64,000 bases of DNA from Boswellia sacra (GCA_013180625.2 SNVD02006911.1:124001-188000), one strand, 5' to 3'; shown: positions 26,101 through 39,113, counted from the stretch's first letter. Translations and numbers: made by a program. Notes: generated from the letters alone by a model not told the origin.

Positions 26101-28316
26101 TCTATTGTTGTAATTCGCCTTTTAAATTTAATCCATTTTAACAATTCTTTTTTAGATATATAATTAAAATTTAGATTATTTTCCGATCTAAAACTTATTG
26201 ATCATTATTCATATATGATTAAGATATGTTTATTCATCCTATCTAATTTATAAATTACAAGACAAAATTAATTATATTAATCGCCACTATCCCTGACTAA
26301 AAATTTATATTAATTTCTCATATATGATTAAAAATATCGATAAAATCTCCTTTATATCATCCATACAACTGAGTTGACTAATGCTTAAATTTTTTTAATA
26401 ATTATTGACCCGTCATCACCGACTACAATTAAGTTGGAAGTTTCAAAACCCTATTTTATAGGAGGAAGTTTAATTATGATTCTACCTTAGCTCCCCATGC
26501 CTCACGCATGAAGAATCGGGCAGGCAAGTATATTAAATAAACAAGTACTCGCTAACATGTCAACATGTGAGATTGATTAATACAAAATAAATAAACAAAT
26601 AAAAATATTATTTAAGTTACACTAGTCTCTATACCTAACGTTTCACTTCACTTTGTCCTCCAATTATACAGCCTTTTTGTATGTTGTCATGGACAGTTTG
26701 GCACTATCACTATTTCCTTACACACGGCGTACCATGTGTTGTGTTTGCTTCAATTATTATCCACCAATTCCTCCCTTCTATAATAGAACAAGCCCACTTT
26801 CTCAATTTCATGATTTTGTATTCTTCTTCAATAATATTACTGAGTCATTTTTTTTAATAGTTTAAATGATTATGTTTGCATGCATTCTAAATTTACAATC
26901 TTTCGAATCGTATTTCATTAGTGCTTACATAAAAGTTTAATGGTTGTCTTAAATATATCTTAAGAGTACTTAGTCGCTTTCTCATTTCATAATTTTATTT
27001 CATTACTCAACAATATTATGGAGTCAATTTTTTTTTTTTAAAGTTTAATCTATTATGTTTATAGCATGCAATATAAATTTATAATATTTTTATATGTTAA
27101 CATTTGTCCTAAAAACATATATATGTTAAGAATCTAGAAATGGTAAGGAAAAATATCGTTTTACCATTTAAGAAATTAAGTCAAAGTCATTAATTATCAT
27201 AAAAATATTTGTTGTAATGGTACGATGACATATATTGCTAATTACCACTTTCAGATTTTAAAGTTAGATCAAGAATCCTTTCCATTTAATAAAATTTGAT
27301 GTTTATGTTAAACAAAACCTAACAAAAACATTACCCTAATATTATGTATCTAAGAACAGAAAGTACTTTTAATTTTTATCATTGACGATTTCAATATCTG
27401 GTAATAATCTTCTTTAAAATTAATTTTAAATAATTATATAATTATACTTAATTGGTTTTAAATTTGATGCTTACTGTTAGACGTATATTTCATATATGTT
27501 ACGTAGGAGATTTTATTTATTAATGTACTTGTAGACTTAGCAAGGTGTGGCCAGTTTCTTGGTATCAATTGCCAGGGCATTGTATTAAAAATTAACATTG
27601 TTGCTGTAAAGGTGACAGAGTGGCAAATGATGAAGTATCAAAAAGACATGCAATAGAAAACTCAAACAAGTAATAGGCCAGGCCTGGCAATTTCATCCAT
27701 TAATTTAGGCTAGATGTATGATGCAATGAATTGAAGCTCATTTAGCTTGAAATAATGCCGCATAGCACATGCCTTGTTGTTGGCTTTATTAATAAAACGA
27801 GGGATGAGTTAGTTTATAAATGTTGAATAATCTCAATTAAATAGTTTTTCACTTTTTGGACGAAGAATATTTATAGAAATAAAACGATACTGAAAGATTA
27901 AAGATACTTCGTTGATTCTCATTGAAAGTACCAGGGGAGGACTCTCCAAGGCAGAACTTATGGACTAACGTTGTGACGAGATGAAAAAATAATTAATAAA
28001 GATTGTTATTAACAGTTCTGGATATCAACATTTACGACGATAAAATACCTATTTGATCCACAAGTTTAAATTATTATAGAAAGTTTAAGGGTCAAATTAT
28101 CATATAAACTTCGACGTTTGTTAATATTTTGGATCAATATTTTTCATCTTGCTATATGTTCTTCCTTGTTATAATGATCACTAATAGGCAAAAAGCATAT
28201 GTAGAGGAGCACCAAAGCTAGCTACCACTAAATGTGAAACAATATCAGCCAGAAACATTTTAAGACAAATCTTCAAATGTTACAAAGAATAAAAAATACG
28301 CTATCAACACCTATAC

Positions 28317-28320
<4 letters not shown>

Positions 28321-28352
<32 letters not shown>
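28321..28352. repeat. (AT)16 microsatellite
   Basis: Sixteen perfect AT units in AT-rich spacer. Confidence 0.95.
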
Positions 28353-28355
<3 letters not shown>

Positions 28356-31300
28356 TCATCAACATATAAGATAGATTAATTGATGGATATTGACTGCAGA
28401 TTTTGGCATACAATTATGATGAGAATCAAATTTACTAATCAAAACGATTAATTAGAGGAATATATACGACAATTAAAGTCTAATTTCACTGGCAAAAACA
28501 AAGCTATTGCAGGCTGAAACTATTCTTGAAAATACTGTCAAGGATGAAAAGTGAAATGACCCACCAGAAGTGTCTTGATACAGGTGGCCGTGGAGGGAAT
28601 TGTTTGCAGTCACATTAATCAACATTATGATAAAGTGGGGACCACCAATGGTCTATGATTTTGTAGGATTTGACTTGGAGAACAAATTGATTGTTTTTAC
28701 TCTCCATATGAAAGCTCAAACTCTATAGTTTCTGAACAGTGAACTTAAATTTAAGAGTGATGTAGTTGTACTGTAAAGGCTGTGACAGGAACAATTGATC
28801 GAAGTTAGGAAAATCATGGACAAAACACCATGTGGAGATGGCAGACAAGCTGGTGCATGTTCCTGTGGTTTTGACACTTAAAAGACAAATCTACCTTTTA
28901 GAGTGTTAAGCTGATAATTAGTGTAGGATTATTATAGATTAGACTATAGTAAAATTATCAAACTTTTAATAATTGTTAAATTGACATTAATTAAAGAAGT
29001 AAAATATTCTTTTAAATAGTTCTTATGAGCCCCTGAGCGGGCTTGGAACTTTGTGTTTGGTTACATTGAGGTTCTTAAGTTCGTATCCTTCTGGTGAAAC
29101 TTAAAATTTCGACTCTTTTTTGTATTCGGTGACCTGGTGTTAAGATGCGTGGGATACCCCTTATGAGATTAATCAGAGAGAGGCTTGATCTTTAGACCCA
29201 ATGTTATCAAGAAAAAGAGAAAGTTCTTAAGAACCCATAAAAATACTTTTAGACTATAAGACATTCAAATTTTGTAAGCTAAGGAATAGACAAGTTTCGA
29301 CACAGCAAATTAATTCAAATTCTATAAGAGAAAACATTTTCCCCTTGAAATTATGAACAGCTATAGGAATATGAACCTGATATACTTTTTGTTTCCAATT
29401 GGATTTGACAATTCTATCAACAACCCATGAAGCAAACTTTTAGTACAAGCATTGGAGAATATAATCTATATTAACTTCCACTTACTTTTTACAATATAAT
29501 TAAGTAGACGTACTTTAGATTAGAAAACCGAATATCTTGTTTGCTGAGATTTGGGTCGTTCCGCTAGTTTGCATGTATATATAAAGGGATGAATCGAATT
29601 ATGAGAAGTTGATTAATTTCTGAGAAATTATATTTTATACATATAATTTCAATATGGGTATAATATTGAAGTATCAACATGAGTATGGGACTTAAGAGAC
29701 GGTCATGAAGAATAGCAAGAAACAATAATGGTGTATAGGCTGTCCAGCTTCCAATCTTGTACCATGTTTGGACAATTATATGTATTTCCACGTACAACCA
29801 CATCTATTAGCTTTTTCTAGGACAAGTGCACTTGCAGATTCAACTATGAATAATATGGGTATAGTTGTCCCACTCTTTCAAAAGAAGGGTTAATATTAAA
29901 ATGAAAAGCTACCCAAAAACGATATAATTGGTTACGAGAATGGAAATTATAATGAAAGAGGAAGAAGATATATTGGCACATATATAAAATTACAGTGAAT
30001 TATTATTGGCACTAAAGAAACCAGCATCTCCTTGAAAGATTTATAAGTGATTGTATCCAACTTTGTTCGGTCTAGCACCTAGCTTTTTAGATGCATGGAG
30101 TGGTCTATTACAACTCTCTCTTCATAATGGAGATTCTTGAATATAAGCATCATGGCCTTGTTGAAGAATTCTGTATAGATACACATGGTCCAGATGAGGG
30201 AAAAGCAAGGGGAGGCACATCTTCTTATTTATAGTGTGGGACATTTTTTTTGTTGGAAAATTTGGGGAAAAAAAATCAGATTTCTAGGAGACTAGCTAAT
30301 AATAGTGAGAAGGTAATTAACATCATTCACCCAAAAGAATATTATATATGTGATTGTTCTCTGGTCCAGCCTTGATACACCATAAAAAAGAGTAAAAATT
30401 AATTTCTGATCAGTGAATTAGACAAGGGACCATACAATTAGGTCTCCACACTTGAGGCAAAATTTGGGCCTCAGAAATCCTCAACACAGTCCCTTGAATT
30501 ATTGCAGTGCAAAAAGGGTTGTAGACAGACTGTGTCTTGGGAGATTTGTATAAATTAGAGAAAATAAATAATGAAAGGTACACAAAGAGATCCACTTACC
30601 CACTTGGGTTTGGCATTTTGTAGCCTGTCTTTCTCATTAAGGTCAGCTCTTTTTCTATATCTAAGAGGAAATGATTCCCAGGAGACGGTTGAGTTGAATT
30701 CCAACCAGTAAAGCAAGCGAGGGATGATATGCATTGGGTTCCACAAGATTTGCTTACTTTCTGCTTTCCTACCACTTTAGCTTATTCATCAAACATGAAT
30801 CTCTATTGGTTAATCAAAATCTTTGAGTTTATGTCAAGGCAACTGGTAAGACTTAAGTAGAATTAATGAGTTTAAAGAACAAATTTTGTCCTTCCCATTT
30901 CTCTATGTATCTAACTGCTTATTTAAGTAAAGGTCCAAAGAATAAACAATTATGGAGGTCCTTCATATTTAACGTTTACTTTTCTGTTCTAATAATATTA
31001 GTCTTGCATATTTTATACAACTGAAGTGGTACAGAGTGATTAAATAATGAATATACAAATTACTAAGTTAACTCAATAATAGATTATTAAAAGTTAATTT
31101 TGCAATCAATTAGATTGAGTTTACAAACGTTTCTAGAGGAAACATCTTCAGATAGTAAAATTGCTCCCAACCATATTTTATTTTATTTTAAATAGAAACA
31201 TGTAATAAATATTTCTACAAAAAAAAATGATATCTTCTTATTATTGCAAATGATTTTGTCAATTTTCATCAAACATTATAAATTAAATAAAAAAATTACA

Positions 31301-31819
31301 AAAGATCAATGTCATATGTTATCAGGGGATACTTTAAATTAAAGTTTTTAACTCAAAATTAGACATCAATTAATTGTTATTCATTCCACCTAATCAAATA
31401 GTTAAGATTAAAAATAAAACAAGCATTTAATATTGTTAACTTGTCAACAATCTCAATAACGGGAGATGCGTGATTAATGGTCATTAATTAATATCTAATT
31501 TTAAGTTAAAAAATTTAATTAAAGTATCCTATCCCATAATGATATTATCAAGCAGTAATACGGTATTAAATCAATTATTATACTAAATAATTGAGTATGA
31601 TCCAGAAATTGTTATTAATCCCATGATTATCTTTTAAGTAAGGAGTCACAATTTCAAATATTCATTCTAATATAGGGTATAAGGTTCATAAAAGGGTGAG
31701 CCATATCCTTTCTAGGCAGTAGATAAATTAATTTACCAGTCATTGCTAATAAATTACCACTATCCACAATTAGATTACCCTAATCTTAGATTTCCTTATT
31801 AAAAAAAAAGTCATTTATT

Positions 31820-31985
31820 ATTATAGTAATATTATATATACAAAGTTTGTTTACAATATCAATGTGACATCAAAAAATAATTAATATAAAAAGTTAATAT
31901 AATAAATATTGATTCGTCATGTAATATTAAATGAATGATGTCATATCAACTTTATATACAGACTTTATTATTGTTTTTATTGTTA
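31820..31985. mobile_element. Possible AT-rich MITE
   Basis: The left side (agtaatattatatatacaaa ... caatgtgacatca) and right side read in reverse (aataataaagtctgtatata ... gatatgacatcat) form imperfect inverted repeats around a short AT-rich middle. No clean target duplication can be defined. Confidence 0.35.
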
Positions 31986-32249
31986 TAAGATTAATGTTTG
32001 ATATTGCAAAATATTTATCGATATATTAAATTTCATTAACGTTAAATCCATGTGAACACGAAAATCATATATATATTTCAAAAAAATTGTTTTATAAGAA
32101 AGCATAGAAGATCTTGAACGGCACCTGAAAGAGCCAATGAGATTATACACAAATATTCAAAATGTACAAGGTACGTTAGTGATCAATGATCATGTGAAGC
32201 AAAATGGCCAAAAATGAATAAAAATAAAAATTGACAGTGGAGCATCGGG

Positions 32250-32341
32250 ATCCATTTTTACTTGAAACGTGAACCGTTTCTTTTGACAATTAATTATCCA
32301 TTTTTACTTGAAACATGAACCGTTTCTTTTGACAATTAATT
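32250..32341. repeat. 46-bp tandem duplication
   Basis: Two adjacent 46-bp units, 32250-32295 and 32296-32341, each begin atccatttttacttgaaac and differ by one base (cgtg versus catg). The near identity implies a recent local duplication. Confidence 0.95.
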
Positions 32342-33791
32342 AATCAATCTCCCTTTAAAGATTTTTAGGCAATAAACAAAGCGTTCTGCGTCACGGGCGG
32401 GCCTAAAGTAATATAATTTATTCCCAATTTTTTCTCTATTTGTCACACTTAAAATAATAACTTTTAATTAATATTATTACTCTCCGTAATTTGTATCTTA
32501 GATTTTATATCTTAAATAAAAGATAATAGCATGCTCTCTCTCTCTCTATACATATATAATGTTAAATTTAGAAAATTTGTTTATAAAATTGAAGTCGTAT
32601 AATTTATTTTATACTATATTACTTATTAGTATTTTTTACGTTGATTTTCTATTTTTATTTTTTTATTTACTTGATGCCACATTAATTTTATATATGAATT
32701 TTATTTGTACATAAATGAAGAGATTTTAATACTATAATATTCATGTATAACTTGCATATACATCATATCTTATTAATAGAAGACACATATCTCAAAATAT
32801 TTTAGTTTTTCACCTTAATGAAATCCATCTTTCACTATAAAAAAATATGATGATATAATATTGTGAAAAAAAAAAAGAGAATACTTGTCGACATTTTTCA
32901 ATTTAAAAAAAGAAAAAGAAAAAAAAGTATCTAATTAAAATTTTAAAGTAGTTTAACAGAAACAAAAAAAAAAAAAGAAACTAAGTACTTAGAAAAAAAT
33001 AATTTATGCAATTAAATCCATCTGCCACTTAATCTATGATAAAACAAAAACATGGCAAGTTCCAAACTGCGTCCAAAATATTTTTAAAAAAAACGACAGT
33101 TGTTTCTCCAGTTTAGGTTGTTTTCATTGTTCATGTTTATTTTCGATTAATTTTTGTGATTAATTGTGCACAATCTAATTTCGATTAATTAGGCACAATC
33201 TAATTATTATTTTCCTTTTAAAATAAAAGTCATCAAATAGCATCGTAGCATTTAGAGCCTTTCAACTCCACTAATGAAGATATCTTTATTCCAATCTAAA
33301 ATTTAATAAAATTGAGCCAAACTTAATTTCACAAGTATCACAATGGTATTAGTGGGGCGAGTATGAAGCCTGATTTTCAACATTAGGACCATAACGGCAC
33401 GTCAATGGGCTTGGGCTTTATTAGAGTGTTCAAAATCCAACCAATCATTCTACGTCGACCAACCCAATCCAATACAATCTAATTTTAATTGATTTCAATT
33501 CAAACTCGTATGTTTTACTCCATAACCAAATTCACTTTATTAAAAATGTTCCCAATAATCCCTATTTCCAAGCTACCGTTTTACCATACAATTGCTTTAA
33601 GATATGAATATGACCAGAAAAAAAAAAAAAGAATCGTAAGTCAATCTTATTTGGTTATCAAAATTTTCCTTTGTCACAAGTTCTTTAATTATGTATAAGT
33701 TAAAAAAAAAAAAACGCATTGGTCAAATAAAAGATACAAATGTATTTTAGCAAATTTTAAATGTTTAAGGTTTTAGAGTAGTGAATAAACA

Positions 33792-33801
33792 AATTAAGAT
33801 T
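33792..33801. repeat. Left target-site duplication of MULE-1
   Basis: aattaagatt here is repeated exactly at 45058-45067, immediately outside the two terminal inverted repeats. Confidence 0.93.
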
Positions 33802-33937
33802 GGGCTAATCACACAGACCCCCCTAGGTTTTGGCTTAATTTCGTCCAAAAACACTGTTTGTCACTTTTCATCATACGGTACCCCTTTCTTTTTTAAAATT
33901 CATCATGGATACCCCTTCCGTCAGTTTTGCCGTTAAG
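33802..33937 (+). repeat. Left terminal inverted repeat of MULE-1
   Basis: This pairs with 44926-45057 to the shared word gccgttaag, with a few indels and substitutions. Plant MULE terminal repeats of 100-500 bp usually hold the transposase binding sites and promoters for the outward-lying genes. Confidence 0.93.
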
Positions 33938-34333
33938 TGACATCAGATTTCATCACATTTCCATCCACAAAATACAAATTTATCTAAATAGCCTTAACTT
34001 TAGTTTGACAAAACTTGTATAAAATAAAATAATCAGTGCAAGTTCAAATGACGATTGTGCCCTTGTAGTCAGTCAACTTAATCTGCCTTACGAAGTTGGC
34101 GCTAAAGTTGGCGCTTAAACTAGGGAAATTACTTTGTTGCCCTTAAAATTTGAATTTAAGTTAATACACGTTGCAGTAGCCGTTGGAATGCAACCGTTTA
34201 TACAGCAAGCCAAACGTGTATTGGGCACTATAAAATGAAGACAAACCCAGCAAATGAAACACACAAAAAGCAGAAAAATCAAAACAAAACAAACCTAAAC
34301 TCGCAACTCTTCAACACAGCAATTCATCAACAG

Positions 34334-34590
34334 CAGGTCAGAACTTGAAAAACACACAAACAGTTATCAAGAGCAGTTCATCCACATGAGTGCAAGGCAA
34401 GAGGTCAGAACTTGAAAAACACAAAAGCAGTTATCAACAGCATTTCATCCACATGAGTGCAAGCCAACAGGTAAGAACTTCAAAAAAACAAAGGCAGTTG
34501 CTGGAAAAAACACAGAAGCAGTTCATCAACAAAACCAGCACAGAAGCAGAAGCAGTTCTTGAGCAACAGGTCAGAACTTCAGAGTGCAAA
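34334..34590 (+). repeat. 67-bp tandem repeats in the leader of the GRF gene
   Basis: Units start at 34334, 34401 and 34468, each with aggtcagaacttgaaaaacac or a close variant and a catccacatgagtgcaag segment. A diverged copy of the head recurs at 34567. Each unit begins with AG-GT(C/A)AG, which resembles a splice donor, so the repeats may offer alternative splice sites in the 5' leader; that is inference. Confidence 0.8.
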
Positions 34591-34616
34591 GCAAGAAAAG
34601 CTCAATATCCCAAAAG

Positions 34617-35066
34617 ATGAGTCAATCAACCTCAAGGCAACAAGACAGTGGTTCAAGTAACACTTATGGCAGAAATGACATGATTAATGGCGACTTAATA
34701 AAGTTTAAAAACAGAAGATGCAAGTGTGGAACAAAAGCAGCTATGATGATATCTGAATCAGCAAGGAATCCTGGTAAACTATATTTTGTATGCAAAACAG
34801 GGACATGCAATTATTTTCGATGGTGGGAGCCTGATAATGAAGAAATTGACAAGTTTGAAGAATTTTGTCATGGTCAGATGGAAGAAATGGATACGAATGG
34901 TAGTGAAGCACTTATAAGTCAAATGCATAGAGATCTAAAGCAATTGATCATGAACAATGATATTATCATGCAAAGAACTGAAAAACTAGAGAATGCTCTA
35001 ATGTCCTGCAAAGTAGTTTACATTTTCATTATTCTGTTAATTGCATACCTTGTAAAGATAATGTAG
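34617..35066 (+). CDS. GRF-type zinc-finger protein of MULE-1, C-terminal membrane anchor
   Basis: The 149-residue product has a GRF zinc finger (residues ~28-72): CKC, then SARNPGKLYFVC, then C-x4-C ending TGTCNYFRWWEP. GRF fingers bind single-stranded nucleic acid in known proteins. A Glu/Lys/Met-rich region likely to be a coiled coil follows (~80-125), and the last ~20 residues are hydrophobic (VVYIFIILLIAYLV). I chose the start at 34617 because the equivalent gene in MULE-2 begins with a similar MSxS sequence; the same frame is open 11 codons upstream to 34584. The frame is intact. It lies opposite the transposase, tail to tail. The family is often annotated as a plant hypothetical protein; a transposition role is inferred from position only. 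Confidence 0.85.
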   Translation: MSQSTSRQQDSGSSNTYGRNDMINGDLIKFKNRRCKCGTKAAMMISESARNPGKLYFVCKTGTCNYFRWWEPDNEEIDKFEEFCHGQMEEMDTNGSEALISQMHRDLKQLIMNNDIIMQRTEKLENALMSCKVVYIFIILLIAYLVKIM

Positions 35067-35460
35067 TGGGGAAAAAAAAGAAATAAAAGTTCTGTCATTG
35101 CCCAATATCATTACTTGTAAATTAGTATCATTCTTATCAACAAAATTACAGCAAATGCATGAAGCAATGTGAAAAGACTGTGTTAAATACAAGATGAAGA
35201 GACATTGTCTTAAATGTTTCCTTATAGGAATCTAAAGGACTGTAATTTAAAGTCTTTGTACAAAAAAACAACCCTTAACCCTATATGTGATAACAATTTT
35301 GGGTTGCTGTAAAACTAAAACCTACCGAAAAACAAAAACATTGCTTGCTATATACAGTCATGCGGTCTCACTGCATTCCTGGAGGTGACCTTGTGCCTGC
35401 ATGCATGTTTGAAGTATACATGGTTACCAAAGAAAAGGTGAAAGCAAAAGTGATAGACAA
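35067..35460. other. Region between the convergent MULE-1 genes
   Basis: 3' flank of the GRF gene and of the opposing transposase gene. No frame or repeat is recognised; the 3' ends of both transcripts probably lie here. Confidence 0.4.
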
Positions 35461-35901
35461 AATGTCGAAATTTTTTTATCTTTAGTTGCCCTTAACATGG
35501 TTGAACCCACTGACTGCTGGGGTGGTACTGGTGCTGTTGCTGGTGGCTGACAGAATGGTGTAAATTGCCTTGCAGTTGGAGGTTGGTTGGATGCTGATAA
35601 ATCAGAGCAAGTTATAAAAGATAAATCATAAATAGATATTATACAAATATTGCTAAATGCAATAAAGGTAATACTTGATGTGCCTGAATCCATTGATTGA
35701 TGATATGGTATATGAGATTGCTGAAGTGATGTTGATCCAGCCTGCCTTACAGTTGGAGATTGTTAGGGTACTGGTGTAAATAGGTAGAAAGATAATAATT
35801 AGTCAAAGTTAAGGGAGATACAAACAGGGAAAAAAGTTGCATGATTTTAATGCCAAAATGGAAATTTTTACCCTTCATTCTTCTTAATGTCTGTGAAGCC
35901 A

Positions 35902-36013
35902 CTGATTGCTGAGATGATATAAGAGGTTGCTGAGATGAGATAGGAGGTTGTTGAGATGAGCTAGCAGGTTGCTGAGATGAGCTTGGAGGTTGCTGACATG
36001 AGCTTGGAGCTTG
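35902..36013 (-). repeat. 21-bp coding repeats in the transposase tail
   Basis: At least five in-frame 21-bp units encode the heptad QPPSSSQ and variants (QPASSSQ, QPPISSQ, QPLISSQ) on the minus strand. The result is a low-complexity Gln/Ser/Pro tail after the zinc knuckle, and unit number is likely to vary between copies. Confidence 0.9.
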
Positions 36014-36450
36014 ATGGGATGTTGTTGATGCAGATGCTGTTAATGCAGTTGCTGTTGTTGATGGCCTCTGTCTCTGACACTTACACAACAATTACAATTA
36101 GTATATATTGCAAATATGATAATATTTTGAAAAACAACTTCTATGCATATGACCTTATTTTGTTTTGGGGCTGACTTGCAAGACCTTCTATTGTGATTGT
36201 ATCCCCCACAATTTGAACATCGCATTGTGAACAAAGAGTTTGCAGGAGGGTCTTCATCAGGTGCCCTTCTTCTTGCTTTCTTAGGCCTGCCTGCCTTTGT
36301 CCTTCTCTTTGGAGCTTTCAGATTGTTACAAGCCACCTCAGGCCATTCACTGTGGTCTGGTATAGGCCTCAAGTGGTGGTTGTATGCAGCTATATACATA
36401 TCTCTTGATAGTTTCTTATCCACAAACTGATTGACCTCACTACTAGAAAA

Positions 36451-36560
36451 GTAGGTATTTACTACACCCATTTACGGCGGGCATACAAAAATGCGGTAAA
36501 ACATAAAAATCTACGGCGGGCCAGCTGACCGAAGTAAAAACCTATTAAATCTACGGCGGT
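36451..36560. repeat. Left subterminal repeats of the CACTA element
   Basis: Copies of tttacggcggg and gcggtaaa and degenerate forms. In CACTA elements such words bind the TNPA-type protein; here that role is inferred. Confidence 0.75.
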
Positions 36561-36579
36561 TTCCATTGAACCTCAGTAG

Positions 36580-37250
36580 AAGCTTATCATATAGCATTTC
36601 CTTTCTCATTTTTTCTGTCTCTATCGTGTCCTGCTCCTCAACGCCTGTTGTCTCTAAATCCCTAATTTCCCAATCTCCCTCTGGCTCTCTCCATCTCGTC
36701 TCCTATTTCAAAATCTAAATCCCCCTTTTGTCTACATTAATTCTTTAATTAGCTCTCTCTCTCTCTCTTTCTCTTTTTCTTTCTCGGGCCCTTACCTTGC
36801 TCTTTCTGTAAGTCTCAAATCTAACCCTTTTTTATGCTTTCTTCCTCTCTCTGCAGCCATGTTTCTGTATGTATTCTTGCGCATCCAAGGTGAAAAATGG
36901 AAAACAAAAACCCTGGAGACTTTCACTCATTTGGTTTTCTTTTAAAAAATATATTATTTCTTTTAATTTTTTTGAAGATTCGGACTAGGTTTTACGCTTG
37001 TTCATTGTTTCTGTTTTCTATTTCTGGGTTTTTTTTTAGCCTGGTGCTTGTGGCATGTTCTGTTTATTTGCACTTGTTTTGTTGTATATTGTTGTTTTGA
37101 ACTATTATGTGGATAATTGGTGATTTTGTTCGACGAACGTTTGATTTTCTGTTGTAATTTTTGTTTTTGCAGTGGCTGCATGTGGACTTTATGCTTGATC
37201 TGATATGGGTTTCTGTTCCTCGCATTTGGGTTAATTCTATCATGTTAATC
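36580..37250 (+). other. Leader-like CT-rich segment inside the CACTA element
   Basis: A CT-rich stretch (ctctctctctctctttctc near 36752-36785) is followed by a possible GT donor and a T-rich intron-like region. This resembles the promoter and 5' leader of a plant gene and could drive transcription rightward toward the VPS36 exons. No protein sequence identifies a source gene. Confidence 0.4.
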
Positions 37251-37629
37251 TTCTGCCGAAGTAAGCCAGTGATTTAGTGTTTTATTTACGTTATATAATC
37301 TTCTCAATTGTAACAATCCCTCTTGTTTCTGCTAAGCAATTTCGTTACTTTATTTCTCTTCCTTTGACTTGAAAGGGCATGAATCAGTTTCATACTGGAT
37401 GTAAAACACAAGAAAGGTTAAAACAGATGAAAGAGAAAGTGGGACTTTGCTATGATGATGATTGAAAAAGAAAGAAAAGAGAGTATGATTTAATTAACAA
37501 AAGCAGGGAAAATGTGAAGACTTTTTCTTTCCTCTTTGGAGTTTTACTTTGTCAGTTTGAGTATCAGAGGGTACTGGACCCAATGGTTATGGCAATAGAC
37601 AAACTTACTGTCAATTAACCCCTCTTTCT

Positions 37630-37739
37630 TTAAGATGCTTTGGATGCAACTTGGATACCTTTGGCCACCCATTTTGTCACTTGCCTGACAATGCCAGTTT
37701 CTATATTTAGAATCCTATAGATTCTCTCAACATAATCTT
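37630..37739 (-). pseudogene. Unidentified captured terminal exon
   Basis: On minus, a splice acceptor (tattttgcag) at 37740 is followed by 36 codons and a stop, giving EDYVERIYRILNIETGIVRQ and then VTKWVAKGIQVASKAS. The acceptor, the coding-like residues and the immediate stop suggest the last exon of a host gene, in antisense to the VPS36 fragment. I do not recognise the protein. Confidence 0.4.
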
Positions 37740-39113
37740 CTCTGCAAAATATTAACACAAACAAACTAATCAAAGATTTATCCATTTTCTTAAAATATTT
37801 CATCTCATTAATGAGCTTTAAAACTCTTCTTATTGGATGAAAAGGCAAATACTTCTTATGAAAAGTGGTCAAATGAGAGTAGTTACCCTCAAAGATTTGG
37901 GTTATTTTTGGTGATAATAGAATCTACATAAGAAATCTCGTCCAAATTTTTCTAACACAATTGATAGAACTTAAAATATAAAATTTTGTGAACTTTTATT
38001 AAGTTTTCTTTATAGTGAGTTAAGGTTAACCCTTATTTCCAAGATATATGGCATGGAATTTTATTAAAATGCAGATATCTTTAAAAGTGAATTGATTAGG
38101 AATGATGCCCATGATTAGTGGTAGTAAAATTTCAAACCCTCAACCAAAAATGGGATTCATAAGATCACTTTTTTCTTACCTTTTTGTTTTTACATTCTCC
38201 TTGTAATGATTATGTTCATGTGAAATAAGTTTTTTAAATGAGAGACATTACCATGTTACTTGACATTAGCTACCTGCTGCCATATGGGCCTGGCTAACTC
38301 TTGGTTTGAGCTGCTACAATAATAACTAGATGAGGAAACATCCGTTTTATTCAACTCCATACTAGGAAAGGCAACTGCTATTAACACCAGTCACAAGCTA
38401 ACTCCAAATTGGAATTTGAACCATGGTTAGTTGACTAAGGTTAACTTGTGTTGAGTATAAAAGGGCGTGGGCCCTGTTCTTTTATTTAGACGGAATTGCT
38501 GTTTTAATCACAGATTGCATAGATCATATGATTTGAATATAAAAAATGTAGTAGGTGTAAATGCCTTGTAGTAGGTTAAAAATAGCAGTAATTAGTTGCA
38601 TATTATAACAATATAAATTAATGTTATTTAAATCAGAATATAATTCATTAATGTTCAAGCGTCTGATCATTTGTATGCCGACAAGGGATGACCCATTTGA
38701 TAAGAGCAAATATTTTAAATGTTTAGTGTATGATAAAAAAATCCAAGATGCAATTACATATCATTGTTAGTTTGAAGATTATAGATAAAGGTAATGTTGA
38801 TGACCAGTTAATCGATTATACCATTTCCTCTGGCTTCTAATAATTTTGCATTGATAGATTTTTTGTCTTATGTCTAAAATTCAACTGCAATCTTGACTTA
38901 AAAGTCGGGAGGAGTAGGCGCAATCAACTGTGTGTGAGGCCAAGGAAAGGGGGGAGGGACCAACTTCTAAATCAGTTAAGGGATCTCTTCCCAAAAAGGT
39001 AAATTAGCTATATATGCAACAGCAGTGCAGCAAGGACAGTGATGCATGGAGGCATTGGATGGCACAGATCTTGGGACGAAGACAGTTTAAAATTATTATT
39101 TCTTGATGTATAG

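Larger units (their letters stand above)
23154..33791. other. Long gene-poor intergenic region
   Basis: About 10.6 kb contain no frame over ~80 codons that looks like protein and no splice-compatible exon series that I recognise. Sequence at 28500-30800 is less AT-biased than the rest and may include a conserved non-coding stretch or a non-coding transcript, but I cannot name one. A segment near 29030-29215 has a B-box-like agttcgtatcc and could be SINE-derived. Around 33420-33500 the word tagagtgttcaaaatccaac resembles one end of a hAT-like element, with no partner seen. Confidence 0.5.

Noticed and set aside
26653..26865. 70-codon plus-strand frame
   Set aside because: Residue make-up is that of translated AT-rich spacer, with no motif or neighbouring exon.
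29030..29215. SINE-like segment with a B-box-like agttcgtatcc
   Set aside because: No clear A box at proper spacing, no A-rich tail and no flanking duplication; mentioned only within the spacer entry.
30410..30746. Two overlapping minus-strand frames in less AT-rich DNA
   Set aside because: No domain, no splice partners and unlike any family I recognise; kept as spacer.
28500..30800. Possible microRNA or long non-coding RNA locus
   Set aside because: I compared it by eye with common plant miRNA sequences and found no match and no convincing stem.
33422..33560. hAT-like end (tagagtgttcaaaatcc)
   Set aside because: No matching opposite end or 8-bp duplication could be found before MULE-1 begins.
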